Under the pieces are notes generated by a model, which had not been told where the DNA came from, did no database searches, and saw only the letters and a list, made by a program, of their open reading frames with translations. Both the position numbers and the translations under genes were made by a program. A DNA stretch of 64,000 nt, taken from Hermatobates lingyangjiaoensis. Lineage: Eukaryota; Arthropoda; Insecta; Hemiptera; Hermatobatidae. Position 1 is the first letter of the stretch, and the number at the start of each line of letters is the position of its first letter. Location: positions 183,501 to 247,500 of the forward strand of contig JAPFBL010000241.1 of assembly GCA_026182355.1 (NCBI GenBank), read 5' to 3'. This document shows positions 34,673 through 45,880 of this stretch, piece after piece.

Positions 34673-35690
34673 CTTGCGTATATGATTCGTAACTATGAAT
34701 GTTTCATTGTTACTGCAGTAATTATTTATGTGGTCATTCTTTGGAAACAGTAAATACTGAAATGAAGATTTAAAAAAGTGAACGAAACAATAACAAGTTC
34801 TTTTAAATCTCTATGAAAACTCGAAAGTCATAAATATAAACTTCTATTTCTGAAACTCTTGTAAATTTTATATTCCTGAAGTAGTTTGGAAACAAGATGA
34901 AATTTGATGTATAATCTTGATGATAAGTTTTATGGTTAAATTTTAACAATAAATTTCATGATTACGGAAGAATGACGAAAGTTTGACGATAAATTGTAAA
35001 TAAAGAATTCCTTTGGTGAAGTTTGTTGGTAAGCTGGGTGTTTAAGTCTTGTGGTCGTATGTTGGTTCGGTTTAAGTTAAGCTGTCTCCGGAAGTGGAGC
35101 AGAGAATTGCCTGGCTCCAATGCGGAGCGAGGCTGTTTCTCTGTTCTAACATTGAAATACTGCATGTTCAGCCCATTCCTTTTCCATCTGTCCTTGCCTC
35201 CCTATCATTGGGTGGAGGCGGTGGGGGAGGGATAACCACAACTTTTTTTTTTATTCCAAGCCTCTTTTTATCAGGATATATGGCTCTTACAGTTAATCGA
35301 ATATCAAAGACTTGTATCTATTTTGGTTGTTCTATATACCATTATCATAATGAATGCAATGTTTTAGGACATTAGGTTTAAATAGTCTTGCATGTTTGTT
35401 TTGGTTGAGTTCAAAGATTGTACAATGAAATCATGAAATCAAAAACAATAACCAATATATATTTACTGTTATCCCTTATAAAGTAATTATTATTCCTTTA
35501 TTAATAATAATAATAAAGGGTCAAAACCCAACTTACTTTAAATATATATATTATTAAAATAAGCAGCAGCTTCTCCATTGACCAATTTCTTGTTGACACT
35601 CTCTAGTTTTCGTATCACTTTGCGGTGGGACTCTGGTAGCTTCCAAAGAAGGTTAGCGAAAGACATTAACACACAATAAACTTTAGGTCA
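34673..35690. other. Intronic; GC-richer block at 35020-35240
   Basis: 35020-35240 is of higher complexity (ctgtctccggaagtggagca, gtggaggcggtgggggag). Three frames are open but none has a fitting splice pair. Unassigned. Confidence 0.3.
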
Positions 35691-35734
35691 AACACGAAAA
35701 CACTTGAATAAACCACTTTTTTTAAAAAAAAAAT

Positions 35735-35828
35735 AACAATCAATGATCAAACCATAACATTAAATGAAAAAAAAAAGACTGAGATCTTTCAACCGTAACA
35801 AGCGGTCTTCGTCAGAGTCAAAACAGAA
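35735..35828 (-). repeat. Family A single arm
   Basis: Core on the minus strand GACTCTGACGAAGACCGC then GGTTGAAAGATCTCAGTC. Ends where family C begins. Confidence 0.75.
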
Positions 35829-35847
35829 TATAGTTTATATATATATA

Positions 35848-35971
35848 TAAACTAGAATTTTTAAAAGAACACATAGAAAAGAAATCACTGAACTCACTAC
35901 TATATTTCGATGTCCTCGTCTTCAGGAAAAGATGTGAATCGCTCCAAAGGCTGATAACGACTCAGCCTTTG

Positions 35972-35972
<1 letters not shown>
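35848..35972 (-). repeat. Family C half element
   Basis: Minus strand CCTGAAGACGAGGACATCGA then AATATAGTAGTGAGTTC. CUGAAGA and GAAA boxes intact. Flanked by (TA)n. Confidence 0.75.
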
Positions 35973-36024
<52 letters not shown>

Positions 36025-36331
36025 AAACCTATCCCCTAGAGAGTGATAACATCAGCCGATTACCTGCTTTCTGTTTGATCAGTGATTCTACAGATTCTAC
36101 GTTGTTAGTCCTAAATCTTTTCTAACTGAAGTGTATTTCAAGTATGGATCTTTAACGAGTACGTGATATCGTACAGGCTTGGAACCGACGGCTTAACGTC
36201 CTCTCCGAGGTATGACGTACTCAGATTTATTCAAATACCACGTGAGTAAATTGAGGGCCAGGTGGGGATCGAACACCGGACTACAACCCCAGAGGCGAGG
36301 AGTACGTTAACCTCTGAGCTAACCTGGCCCC
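36025..36331 (-). mobile_element. tRNA-derived SINE, near full length
   Basis: Minus strand ggggccaggttagctcagag, ggtgttcgatccccacctgg, ccctcaatttactcacg, tail gcaggtaatcggctgatg. Adjacent to (TA)n. Confidence 0.85.
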
Positions 36332-36744
36332 GAAATAACTTTAATAGAGACATAGCGTTGAGTATCTGTTTGTGAAGGCATGCGTTTAGTAAGATGGAAG
36401 CAGGCGTGTGTAGCAGAGTGACGCGGTGACCGTGGGATTATCTCGACAGCCTGCGTCAGTACTGGCTCACTCCCCTGCCACGTGCTTTTCTCTCATCTCA
36501 CTAACTTAAGTCACAGCTGTAAACTGATAACAGACAGACCCATGATTCTCTCATTGTCATTCCATTTGCTTCATTCATTTCAAGTGTTCTGCTTAAAACT
36601 AACCTATTCGCCTTCACCAAGAGAAAAATTATTGTAATAGTTTCCCTTTATTATATAACTCTTTAATGTTTTCAATTTTAAAGGGTGGATTATTAACGAA
36701 TTTGGAATTACATTAAATTGTAATTATATATCCTGGGATATTTA
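36332..36744. other. Intronic; complex-sequence block at 36350-36560
   Basis: Contains gtgacgcggtgaccgtggg and ccacgtgcttttctctca (E-box cacgtg). No frame. Possible regulatory sequence, unproven. Confidence 0.3.
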
Positions 36745-37262
36745 TAAATATTACTTTAAATTACACAAAATACGACACAGAAAAAAAGATAAAATACACA
36801 CTTACTAAATTCAATATTTCGAACTGTTGTTCGTCATCAGGAAAAGACTAAAGGAGAGGATATTAGTGAGAGAGATCTCCCCACGTCGAAGATTGGAACG
36901 CGAATGAAGCAATGAAGAGAGTCAACCGATGAATGCATCACTAGCGTGAACTAAAGGAACTAGGCACTAAACGACAGAGAACGGAAAGGGCAATGCCAAA
37001 GTATAAGTCAAATACAATAAATGAAATTAAAAAATTAATAAAAGAATATAAATTATAAATAATAAATTGAAGAAACGTAAAAAACAAAATTAAATTAAAA
37101 ATAAAACGAAAAAGTTAACGCTTTTGATTTAAACCAGGAGTTGATGGTTAGTGGACTGTATTTTACGGTACGGTAAGTGTGTATTTTATCTTTTTTCTGT
37201 GCCGTGTTTTGTGTAATTTAAAGTTTTATAGCCCATGTGGACTGTTTCTTCAATTTAGTATT
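36745..37262. repeat. Family L foldback with internal spacer
   Basis: Left arm: aaattacacaaaatacgaca, antisense core (sense CTGATGACGAACAACAGTTC then GAAATATTG). Right arm mirrors the outer part, then gcccatgtggac at 37231-37242, a one-base variant of the class 2 terminal stem-loop, followed by tgtttcttcaattta. The spacer 36870-37140 is unassigned. Confidence 0.75.
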
Positions 37263-37786
37263 TATAAGTTCAACCAAAAGTAATGTTTTTGCCTGATTCT
37301 ACACAGATAGAACAGTTTTCTTGAAATACTTTCAGTTTTTTCTTTTTAAATTTTCTATTTAAGATACGGTTCCCCATACAAACCTAGGTTAGTATTGAAG
37401 GATTTAATTTATAAAATGTTGTATAAGAAAATCTTTTGTTGCTTTAGAGAAAAACAAGCTGCCTTGATGTTGATTGTGATTCAGACTGTACTTGTAAAGA
37501 TGGTGTTAACCTTGGGAGAGCTCTGATACAATGAGTGTTATTTGGTTCAGTCTATCATTAACCGGTTGATTACTTCCTAGAGTTCAAGATCCACTTTGAA
37601 ATAAAGTTGACCTTGATCATACACGGCTTTTCTTCAATACCCTGTAAAGAGTTATTTGAGTCTTGCTGTTCCTAATTAAAAAATGCATTCTGCTTTACTT
37701 AAAGAAAGATTAAATCAAGTATGAAATATTTTAAGTAAAATAATAATAATCGCACGTGACCCAAACGATGAAGAGTTTATTAAGGA
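37263..37786. other. Intronic, no assignable feature
   Basis: AT-rich single-copy-looking sequence. Confidence 0.35.
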
Positions 37787-37907
37787 AAGAGGAAGTCAAA
37801 AACCCAACTCCAGAGTTGGGTTTTTGACTCTGACGAAGACCGCTTGTTACGGTTGAAAGATCTTAGTCTTGATTTCCCATTTCTTATTGTGGTTTGATCA
37901 TAGATAT
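37787..37907 (+). repeat. Family A, direct arm plus inverted stub
   Basis: gtcaaaaacccaactc / gagttgggtttttgac forms the loop. The full direct core is GACT CTGACGA A GACCG, then CGGTT GAAA GATC TT AGTC. Confidence 0.85.
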
Positions 37908-37972
37908 ATATTTATATATATATATATATATATATCTCAATGATGATATATGAACTGTAATGATATATATAT

Positions 37973-38050
37973 ACTTTAACACAGAGAAAAGAACACAGAA
38001 AGACACTACAGAACTCACTTCGATATTTCGACATCCGTCGTCATCATATA
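37973..38050 (-). repeat. Family F half element
   Basis: Same sequence as the left arm of the 49136-49373 palindrome, truncated at gtcgtcatcatatag. Confidence 0.75.
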
Positions 38051-38070
38051 GATCGTCATATGTATATATA

Positions 38071-38242
38071 TAAAAATTTCACATAAACACGTGAAACAAC
38101 AATCAATGATCAAACCACAATAAGAAAAGGGAAAACAAGACTAAGATCTTACAACCGTAACTACCGGTCTTCGTCAGAATCAAAAACCCAACCCAACAAG
38201 ATCTTAGTCTTGTTTTCCCATTTCTTATTGTGGTTTGATCAT
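38071..38242. repeat. Family A foldback, right-arm core deleted
   Basis: Left arm complete with mutated core (ttacaaccgtaactaccgg). Right arm begins at aagatcttagtcttg. Confidence 0.8.
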
Positions 38243-38932
38243 ATATATATATATATATATATATATTGAGGAGGTTTTTGCAGATTTTTGAGATTTTTGT
38301 TATAGATAATAATTAGATTAGTGTTTTTGATAGTGCAATTAAGATAATTTACATATATGAAGAAACATTCCTGGCTTGTTACTAATACAGCTTTTTTAAA
38401 AATATTTTTAAAATGATTCATACTACAGTTGTAGTTTAAAGGTTCATCCAACATTGTAAAGAAATTTCTTTTCTAGTTTAGTATCCTGTTGATTAGCAGA
38501 GCAGTAATGTTTATTATCCTGAAGATTAAATCCGTTGTATACTTTCAACTTGGATATTTTTTTTAAAGGTCTCATTTTCAATATTCATACTTTCTTGAAT
38601 TAATCTGGTTTGTTTTTTTTTTTTTAGGTCACTTTCCCTTTTTCCTATGCATATTCAAATTTTTTTAACATATTAATGTTAGGTGGTGGCAAATTGCTTT
38701 GAAATCGACTTGAAATTGTTGAGCCTCGGTTATGAATTAATTTAAAAAAAAAAAAAAAGGAGTAGGGCATTCTTGCTAAATGACTCAGCCGGTTATATTT
38801 CAAAACTGTTGTAAAAGTGTGATTGATTCGAGCACAAGAATCTTATGCAATTTTATAATTATTCAAATACAAAATAAAACCAATTTTTTTTTAATGTTTG
38901 AAACTGTTCCAGTTTGTCTTCAAATGTGTGCT

Positions 38933-39092
38933 GTGCTACAGTGTACTGTGCTACAGTGTGCTGTGCTACAGTGCTACAGTGTGCTGTGCTACAGTGCTAC
39001 AGTGTGCTGTGCTACAGTGTACTGTGCTACAGTGTGCTGTGCTACAGTGCTACAGTGTGCTGTGCTACAGTGTGCTGTGCTACAGTGTGCTG
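38933..39092. repeat. Minisatellite of 15- and 8-bp units
   Basis: Alternating tgctgtgctacagtg and ctacagtg units. The Cys/Tyr/Leu-rich frames through it are artefacts of the repeat. Confidence 0.95.
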
Positions 39093-39853
39093 TAGAATTG
39101 ATTGTTGTAGGGCTAGACAAATGTTTTAGATTAATTAAAAGATCGAAGAGGAAAAGGGAGGCATATTGAAAAAGAATACCTTTACAGATTTTAACACAAA
39201 TCATTTCTAAACCTTGTCGAAATATCGCTTTTCTTGAATAAAACTTTCTCAAGACGTTAATAACTTTTGATACCTTCTCACATACCGCCAAGTCCATCAT
39301 CCATCATCAGTCTGTTTTCTTCCACTCCGCTTCATTCATTCTAAATTCTCTTGACTTATAAATTTAACTCTTTCCACATATATAAATTTCAATTATACAT
39401 CAGATACCTCTCTAAGTAGTAATTTAATTATTAAAAATTTACGGTTAAAGGTCACGGATTCGTATTTTTTTTCCTTTTTAAATGTAAACCTGAAGAAGAA
39501 CCCTAAGTGTTCGAAACGCGTTATTAGTTTTCATATTAAAACATTTTTTTTTTTGTGTAGACGTATTTTTTGAAATCCCTTAATATGAGTAAATAGCACA
39601 TTATAACAGACATAAATAAGGAATGAAACTTTACGAGGTAACATGGTAGAATTCTTTGATTGACACTACAATCAAAGCTTTCATTTCATTAGCTTTCATT
39701 GTTTGTTGCTAAAGTTGCTATCTGAACTAATATTGTTTGGCTTTATCGTATTTTATTTGCTATAGCAGGCTTTTTTTTTTTACAGCAGTTTATCAAACAT
39801 CCTGATTATGTTTGAATACAAAACTGGAACAGTTTCAAATATATATATATATA

Positions 39854-40043
39854 AGAAATGGGAAACCAAGACTAAGATCTTTCAACCGTAACAAGCGGTC
39901 TTCGTCAGAGTCAAAAACCCGGGTTTTTGACTCTGACGAAGACCGCTTGTTACGGTTGAAAGATCTTAGTCTTGGTTTCTCATTTGTTATTGTGGTTTGA
40001 TCATTGATTGTTATTTCACGTGTTTATGTGAAAGCTTTTTATA
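39854..40043 (+). repeat. Family A foldback nested in family J
   Basis: Almost perfect palindrome, centre caaaaacccgggtttttg. Both cores intact. A shared change, ggaaaccaag/cttggtttc, lies on both arms. Confidence 0.9.
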
Positions 40044-40195
40044 TATATATATATAAAAATTTTATGTAACATTTATAAATGGGATTAATCAATTATAGAT
40101 CATGTTGTTTATTTGTAGTTCGAGGTTAAATTAATTTAGTCTAAAACACCGACAATTGGTAAATTGTTAAAGAGATTCCATCTTTTTTGCAAGAT

Positions 40196-40290
40196 CTTTA
40201 TTGCAATCTTGCAATAACAAGATTAAATAGCAAGATTAAATAATAACTCTTGCAATAGCAAGATAATAAATCTTGCAATTATCAAGAAAT
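40196..40290. repeat. Clustered cttgcaat/attgcaag motifs
   Basis: Six or more scattered copies of an 8-bp motif and its complement in 95 bp. Confidence 0.5.
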
Positions 40291-40469
40291 AACTCTTTTA
40301 TGACATGGAAAGTTGATTTTTTTTATGATTTCAGTTGTTTTTTTTAAGGGGATTACTTTATTGAAAACATATTTTATGTGTTTCATTAATGATTAGGCAT
40401 GTGATGTAAAACATCAGTATTAAGTGTCTGAAACATAAAGTATGTTACAACATAATATTATCATTATCA

Positions 40470-40700
40470 GTAAAGCCGGAAGACCATACGACCACAAAGA
40501 CCTGACACCATTCCCTGACAGACTGACTCCCCCATTCTTGATAATGTTTACTGACCCAACAAAAACACCAGGATGAGAATCTAGCAGTAGTGCGCCTCTG
40601 GTCCGGAACTGCTATTTACGACATGCACTGTTGTGCATGGTAATATTAGTTGGTCGTTTGTCGTTCGTCGTTGGTCGTTGGTCATTGATCATTATCAGTA
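40470..40700 (+). mobile_element. Element with (TTGGTCG)n tail
   Basis: Same 3' block as 17345-17662. Ends in tagttggtcgtttgtcgttc then cgttggtcgttggtc. Nested in the family J spacer. Confidence 0.7.
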
Positions 40701-40951
40701 CTGTAATGATTGTAGTGTCAATCAAAGAATTCTACAATGTTACCTCGTAAAGTTTCTTTCCGTATTTGTGTAATCTGTTAGAGTGCACTATTTACTCAAA
40801 TTAAGGGATTTCAAAAAATTACGTCTACACACAAAAAAAAAATGTTTAAATATGAAAACTAACGCGTTTCGAACACTTAGGGTTCTTCTTGAGGTTTACA
40901 TCTAAAAAGAAAAAAAAATACTAATCCGTGACCTTTAAGGACATCAGAGTG

Positions 40952-41060
40952 AATTATTTGAAATTAAATACAATATATCAATGTTGAACTGCACTATTGT
41001 TAAAAACCTCAATAGTTGAATTCAACATTCATATATTGTATTCAATTTCAAATAATTCAC
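40952..41060. repeat. Hairpin with about 45-bp arms
   Basis: gaattatttgaaattaaata paired with tattcaatttcaaataattc, continuing through caatatat(c)aatgttgaa. Confidence 0.85.
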
Positions 41061-41299
41061 TGTTGATGTTTGTGAAGCTCAGAGATATGTATATTTTTAT
41101 GTGTTTACGAATTTCTCGCCTATTTCCAATCTGGTTAATTTTATGGAAAGATTTTCAGGTTTTCTGATAGATTTCCTTGTGGTAGGAGATAGCGTATGTA
41201 AAAGCTGTTCATAATTCATTTTATTCACTTATTTTACACTAATACTTACTATTAATTTACGATGTAGATATAATTATATCTACATAATATTATATATAA

Positions 41300-41420
41300 T
41301 ATTATAATATTATATGTAAACTTGTAGAAGAATACAATGTGTTCGCAGCGCTTTGTTAGCTTTCATATTAAACTTTTTTTTTTATGTGAAAACGTAATTT
41401 TTGAAATCCCCCTAAAAAAC
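41300..41420 (+). repeat. Family J relic
   Basis: Keeps gtaaacttgtagaagaatac, gtgttcgcagcgctttgtta and the tail gaaatccccctaa. Core boxes mutated. Confidence 0.55.
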
Positions 41421-42173
41421 GTTTCTTTCCTTCCTCCGCCAGTTCTCGGGTCTTGTCCATCCTCTTGAGTTAAAACAACGCAGTTATACATTTAATATAA
41501 CCCGCATAAAACTCTCAGTTCAACTCTGCTACGAAATCTATTTAACGAGGGAAGAATTTACGCGGTAAAGTGCATTCTTCTTTTAATTAATAAAATGTTA
41601 TTTTAGAAGGCCAATATGTTATCATTAAAAAGTTTATTTATTATAAACTTCTTGTCAAAACAGTTTAACAACCACTGTTATATGTATTTTGTCTTGTTTG
41701 AAGTTAGAAACATTAATAATATAATCCGACGTGGGTAGTCATTTTGCACTAAACTTATCTCTCTTACATTCCCCAAAAGTTTGAAATACCTACTTTGCAT
41801 TTTAATTATAATTTTAGTTGCAATAATTATAACTTACAAATTAATTTTATATTGTGTGGCACTCTCAGAATTTAGCTCTGAATGTTTCTCTGCCTTTTGC
41901 AGAATTATTTAATTCCTGAATTTATATTACATTTTAAAGTTAAATATTTATCCTTTAATTCGTTTCTTTTAATTAAATTTCTGTTTAGTTTTTTGCGAAT
42001 TATGAAAAAAAAAATTATTTCAAACACAGGCAAGCGTATCTGATAATCAACACCAAGTGTTTGAAACATCACCTTGTGGTGAAGACTTAATATATTTTTC
42101 CTCACAATCTAATACCATATAATAACTGCTTGCAAAGGTTATGAGTTATTAGAATCCCATTGTATGGTATTCT
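41421..42173. other. Intronic, no assignable feature
   Basis: AT-rich. No repeat or coding signal recognised. Confidence 0.35.
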
Positions 42174-42368
42174 GAAATGGGAAAACAAGACTAAGCTCTT
42201 TCAACCGTTACAAGCGGTCTTCGTCAGAGTCAAAAACCCAACTGCTCTGACGACTCTGACTCTGACGAAGACCGCTTGTTACGGTTGAAAGATCTTAGTC
42301 TTGTTTTCCTATTTCATATTATGGTTTGATCATTGATTGTTATTTCACGTGTTAATGTAAAATCTTTA
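42174..42368 (+). repeat. Family A foldback
   Basis: Both cores intact. The left arm is truncated at gaaatgggaaaac. The loop contains an expanded ctgacgactctgactctgac. Confidence 0.85.
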
Positions 42369-42388
42369 TACATATATATATGTGTGTG

Positions 42389-42620
42389 TTTCTAAAAATT
42401 TTATGCCAATTTCATGCTTGGTTACCTTTTTAGAGAGTTTCTCTGATGTCTACAGGCTCTTCTCAGTTGCTCGGGGAATAAAAAAAAATCAACTTATTTC
42501 CTGAGCAACTGAGAAGAGCCTGTAGGAGATTAGAGAAACTCTTTAAAAAGGTAACCAAGCATGAAATTGGCATACAATTTTTAGAAACATGTTTGCAAGA
42601 AGGATTGCTACCAACCTTTA

Positions 42621-42622
<2 letters not shown>
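42389..42622 (+). pseudogene. PLE ORF N-terminal fragment in a foldback
   Basis: The plus-strand frame at 42540-42640 reads LFKKVTKHEIGIQFLETCLQ then EGLLPTFTNI and enters (TA)n. The same segment is present inverted at 42389-42480, so this is coding sequence, not a terminal repeat, folded on itself. The polymerase and nuclease are absent. Confidence 0.75.
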
Positions 42623-42662
<40 letters not shown>

Positions 42663-42666
<4 letters not shown>

Positions 42667-42871
42667 CAAACTACAATAAGAAATGGGAAAACAAGACTAA
42701 GATCTTTCAACCGTAACAAGCGGTCTTCGTCAGAGTCAAAAACCCAACTGAGGTTTTTGACTCTGACGAAGACCGCTTGTTACGGTTGAAAGATCTTAGT
42801 CTTGTTTTCCCATTTCTTATTGTGGTTTGATCATTGATTGTTGTTTCACGTGTTTATGTGAAATCTTTTTA
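42663..42871 (+). repeat. Family A foldback, best-preserved copy
   Basis: Arms are almost perfectly complementary from gatcaaac to the loop cccaactgagg. Right end: ttgttgtttcacgtgtttat, gtgaaatctttttata. Placed in (TA)n. Confidence 0.9.
42759..42801 (+). ncRNA. Hammerhead-like core, family A reference
   Basis: Stem I GACU/AGUC (42759-42762 with 42798-42801), box CUGACGA 42763-42769, one extra A, hairpin GACCG-cuuguua-CGGUU (one G-U), GAAA 42788-42791, palindromic GAUC, U, then U at the cleavage position 42797. The hammerhead consensus has no base between CUGANGA and hairpin II; every family here has exactly one. Confidence 0.6.
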
Positions 42872-42883
42872 TATATATATATC

Positions 42884-43100
42884 AGTGATCAAACTACACC
42901 ATAAAAGAGGGGGGGGGAATAATGAGATCTTTCAACCGTAACAAGCTGTCTTCGTCAGAGTCAAATCTCAAATGATAACAAGAATTCATTATAAAGATAT
43001 GGAATATAAATCAATGTCCAAAACACTGTAAGAAATGAGGAAAAAACTAAGATCTTTCAACTTTTGACAGGAGGTCTTCATCAGAGTCAAATCTCTACTG
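42884..43100 (-). repeat. Two diverged family A arms in tandem
   Basis: Antisense cores about 124 bp apart (near 42928 and 43052), each followed by agtcaaatctc, as in the satellite at 6013. Likely remains of a dimeric, retrozyme-like unit. Confidence 0.6.
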
Positions 43101-43414
43101 AATATCTCTACTTAATAAATGCATTGAAGTAGATATGTTAAGCACTTACTAGTGCTGACTGTATGATTAGTAACGGAAGACGCCTGTCGCTTTTTGTTAT
43201 CATACCGAAATGGTTTGATGCCTCATCATATATGATTTGTTCATTTTTACTCACTGGACCATCAAAATAAAAAAATTGGGCTTCATGGAATTCGCATAAG
43301 GAGGAAAAGTATGTCCCAGCCCTACTATAACTGCTGGAAAAAATATTTTTTTTTTTTAAAGTAAATAGAAAATGAAAATTAAATCTAAAAAGCAAAACTT
43401 TTCTTCGTATATAA

Positions 43415-44300
43415 CAAGGGTGTCCAAGCTGCGGCTCTTTGATTATTTGTGGCTCTCAATAAATGTACCTGAGTTCCATTATCATTTTTGTGCTATTATA
43501 TCTTAGAAAATTATTATCGTTCTGTATGTTTCCGTATGTATGTGTTGCATACCTTTTAAATACGTATTTTATTGCGGTTTGCGAAACATTTCAAATTTTG
43601 AAAAATGGTTTTGGACTATGAAGGATGCCAGAGGCCGCCCATGGCATAGATAGAACAATAAACGAGGCTGATTTGGAGCATGTTTCTTGTCAGGTAGTCA
43701 GGAAAGATTCTCAGTTACAACTACATGCGAATGTCTAACAAACTACCATCAACGAACTGAAATTGTTCTCTGATATGGACAGAAATTTAAATTTTAAGAA
43801 TTTAAATAAATTTTTGTTGCATCAAAAAAGTGAAGTTTTAAAAAAAAAGCATGAAATACCGTTAGTAAGATTAAGTCTTTGAGAATTAGCATGCATTGCA
43901 ATGAATATATTATTGTGCTGATCAACAGAAGCCCTGATTCATTTGCAAAATCAGCTTAACACTGGATACAGTCGCAACGGTAGACTAACACAGAATATAG
44001 GATATATTTAATATTCCAGAACTGAACAAAGTTACTGATTGGACGTTGCTTAATAGCAAACATGCCATTCGTGGATGTTACTTGGAAGGAAAATTAAATA
44101 CCTTTAGAGAAATGTCAATAGTGGTTAAGACTCTGGCATTTTGATAATGAATATTCCTGTCGATATTAACCTGCTCGTGTTAACCGCTGTGATTTACATT
44201 GCAGAAGTGTGAGTGGTAACCCTGTGCTGCCTGCTCCCCCAAAAGATACCATAGCATTCTTTATAAGATTCCTTATCTACGATGACCATGAGAACATGGA
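43415..44300 (+). other. Possible decayed hAT-type element
   Basis: Begins caagggtgtccaagctgcgg, close to left ends of hAT elements (gggtgtccaa type). The interior has no usable frame and no right end was found. Confidence 0.3.
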
Positions 44301-44352
44301 AATATTAGTTTTACAACTAATCAAAATCTAAAATATCTAAATTTCTTTAGGG

Positions 44353-44786
44353 CAGTGTTTCCCAAAGTGGGCGGTGCTTTGATATCGGGGGGGCGCTAAT
44401 GCAAAAAGGAGCGGGGATTCTATTTCCATAAATTGAAAATGTTCATGCAATATAATTTCTAAATTTATGTGAAAACACGACATGTAAACTTGTAGGGAAC
44501 GATTTCTTTAAATTATTTGTTTTGATAATTCATTTTTATGTTAAAAGTATATTCTCACCTAAGTTTTTCTTTTATTGTGTATTAATTCTTTTGCATAAAT
44601 ATGCTATGGATCAATGCGTCTATTGGATTCTACATAATTATTCGATTAGTAATTATTTTAATTTAATTATTAAAATGTTACTCATTTGGTTATTTAGTCT
44701 AGGAATCTGATTATTATTCAAGGGTGTTGAGTTATCGGTTTATGGACCCAAGGGGGCGGTTACTCGAAAAAGTTTGGGAAACACTG
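44353..44786 (+). mobile_element. Complete hAT-type non-autonomous element
   Basis: Inverted ends cagtgtttcccaaa and tttgggaaacactg, flanked by the 8-bp duplication ctttaggg at 44345-44352 and 44787-44794. 434 bp with no transposase. An 8-bp duplication is the hallmark of hAT insertion. Confidence 0.92.
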
Positions 44787-44929
44787 CTTTAGGGCAAAAT
44801 GTTAAACTAGATATACATATTTGACTATAGTCTTCAAGGTATTGATTGATTGTTTTGTTTTAACGAATAACAGCTATTTCTAAATTAAACTAAACAGTTT
44901 CCACGCGAGACTCTCTTGTATCTCAGTTG

Positions 44930-44995
44930 AGTTTGACTCTGACGAAGAGCATTTCTTACGGTTGAAAGGTTTCTGGTTTCTTACTGTGAGTTTCG
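44930..44995 (+). repeat. Family A relic
   Basis: GACTCTGACGAAGAGCATTT, CGGTTGAAAGG, then ggtttcttactgtg. Confidence 0.6.
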
Positions 44996-45639
44996 ACTTT
45001 TTTTTTGGCGTCAACCTGTATTGAAATCGTTTTTGTTTAAAAACTGACTCATTCATTCTATTATATTTTTCAGTTTTTTTAAGTTTTAAGGAGTTGAAAA
45101 CTTTAATAAAATTAAAAGTTTTTTAACATATAATTAGTAGCGTGTAATAGTGAAGTTAACATTGCATTGAAGTCATAGACATCACGGGTATAGAGGTGGT
45201 GTTAAATACGAGTACTTGACTCACCTATTACCAAAGCGTTTTCTTCTTGATATTTCGGGCGGATTCGAAGTAGGTTTGTTTAAAGTAATTAACAGTTAAG
45301 TTGACCTTTGAAGTGTTTTCTGCCTTCTAATGAAATGACTCGAGGCTCTGATGTACGACTATGCCTTTATGTGGTGACCTTTAGTTTTTGTTGCTCTGTT
45401 GATTGGCAGGAGACCTTATCCCCTGTTGTCACTCTACTTTGAACTTGAAATGCCATTCAATGCTGAGATATCATTCTTAAATCAAAACTTTCAACAAGAA
45501 GTATCCATTCTTCATACCAATTCAAAGTCCATGTATTATAATGTTTTCCTATACATTGGATTGATATAAGCAATAAAATCCTTCACATTTAACGCATATT
45601 GCTGGTAAATAATTCTGTGTAATGATAATAACACTGAGG

Positions 45640-45880
45640 CTATACAGGTTAGCTCAGTGGTTAAAGTACTCTCCTCTGAACTGGTAGGTCCGGAGTTCGA
45701 TACCCATCTGGCCCTCGATTTATTCACGTGAGATGTGAATAAATTGATTACTTCGTCCCTCATAGAGAACATAAACAGTCGGTCCCGAGCCTATACGATG
45801 TCAAGTACTCCTTAAAGATCCTTCCTTCTAGATACACTTGAGTTGAGTTATGCAAAATTTAGTCCCAATGTAGAATCAAG
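45640..45880 (+). mobile_element. tRNA-derived SINE
   Basis: ggttagctcagtggttaaag, ggagttcgatacc, cctcgatttattcacg, tcggtcccgagcctatacg. The 3' tail is replaced by unrelated sequence. Confidence 0.8.

Larger units (their letters stand above)
39445..40938. mobile_element. Family J long foldback with nested insertions
   Basis: Arms 39445-39673 and 40708-40938 are inverted copies of about 229 bp. The left arm (+) core is CTGAAGA A GAAC-cctaagt-GTTC GAAA CGCG TT (39490-39523); the right arm carries it antisense. The spacer of about 1 kb holds a family A foldback and a TTGGTCG-tailed element; no PLE coding sequence was seen. Arms end in gattgtagtgtcaatcaaag. Confidence 0.8.

Noticed and set aside
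38780..39169. 129-codon Cys-rich open frame
   Set aside because: It is created by the ctacagtg/tgctgtg minisatellite, which is open in all three forward frames over much of its length.
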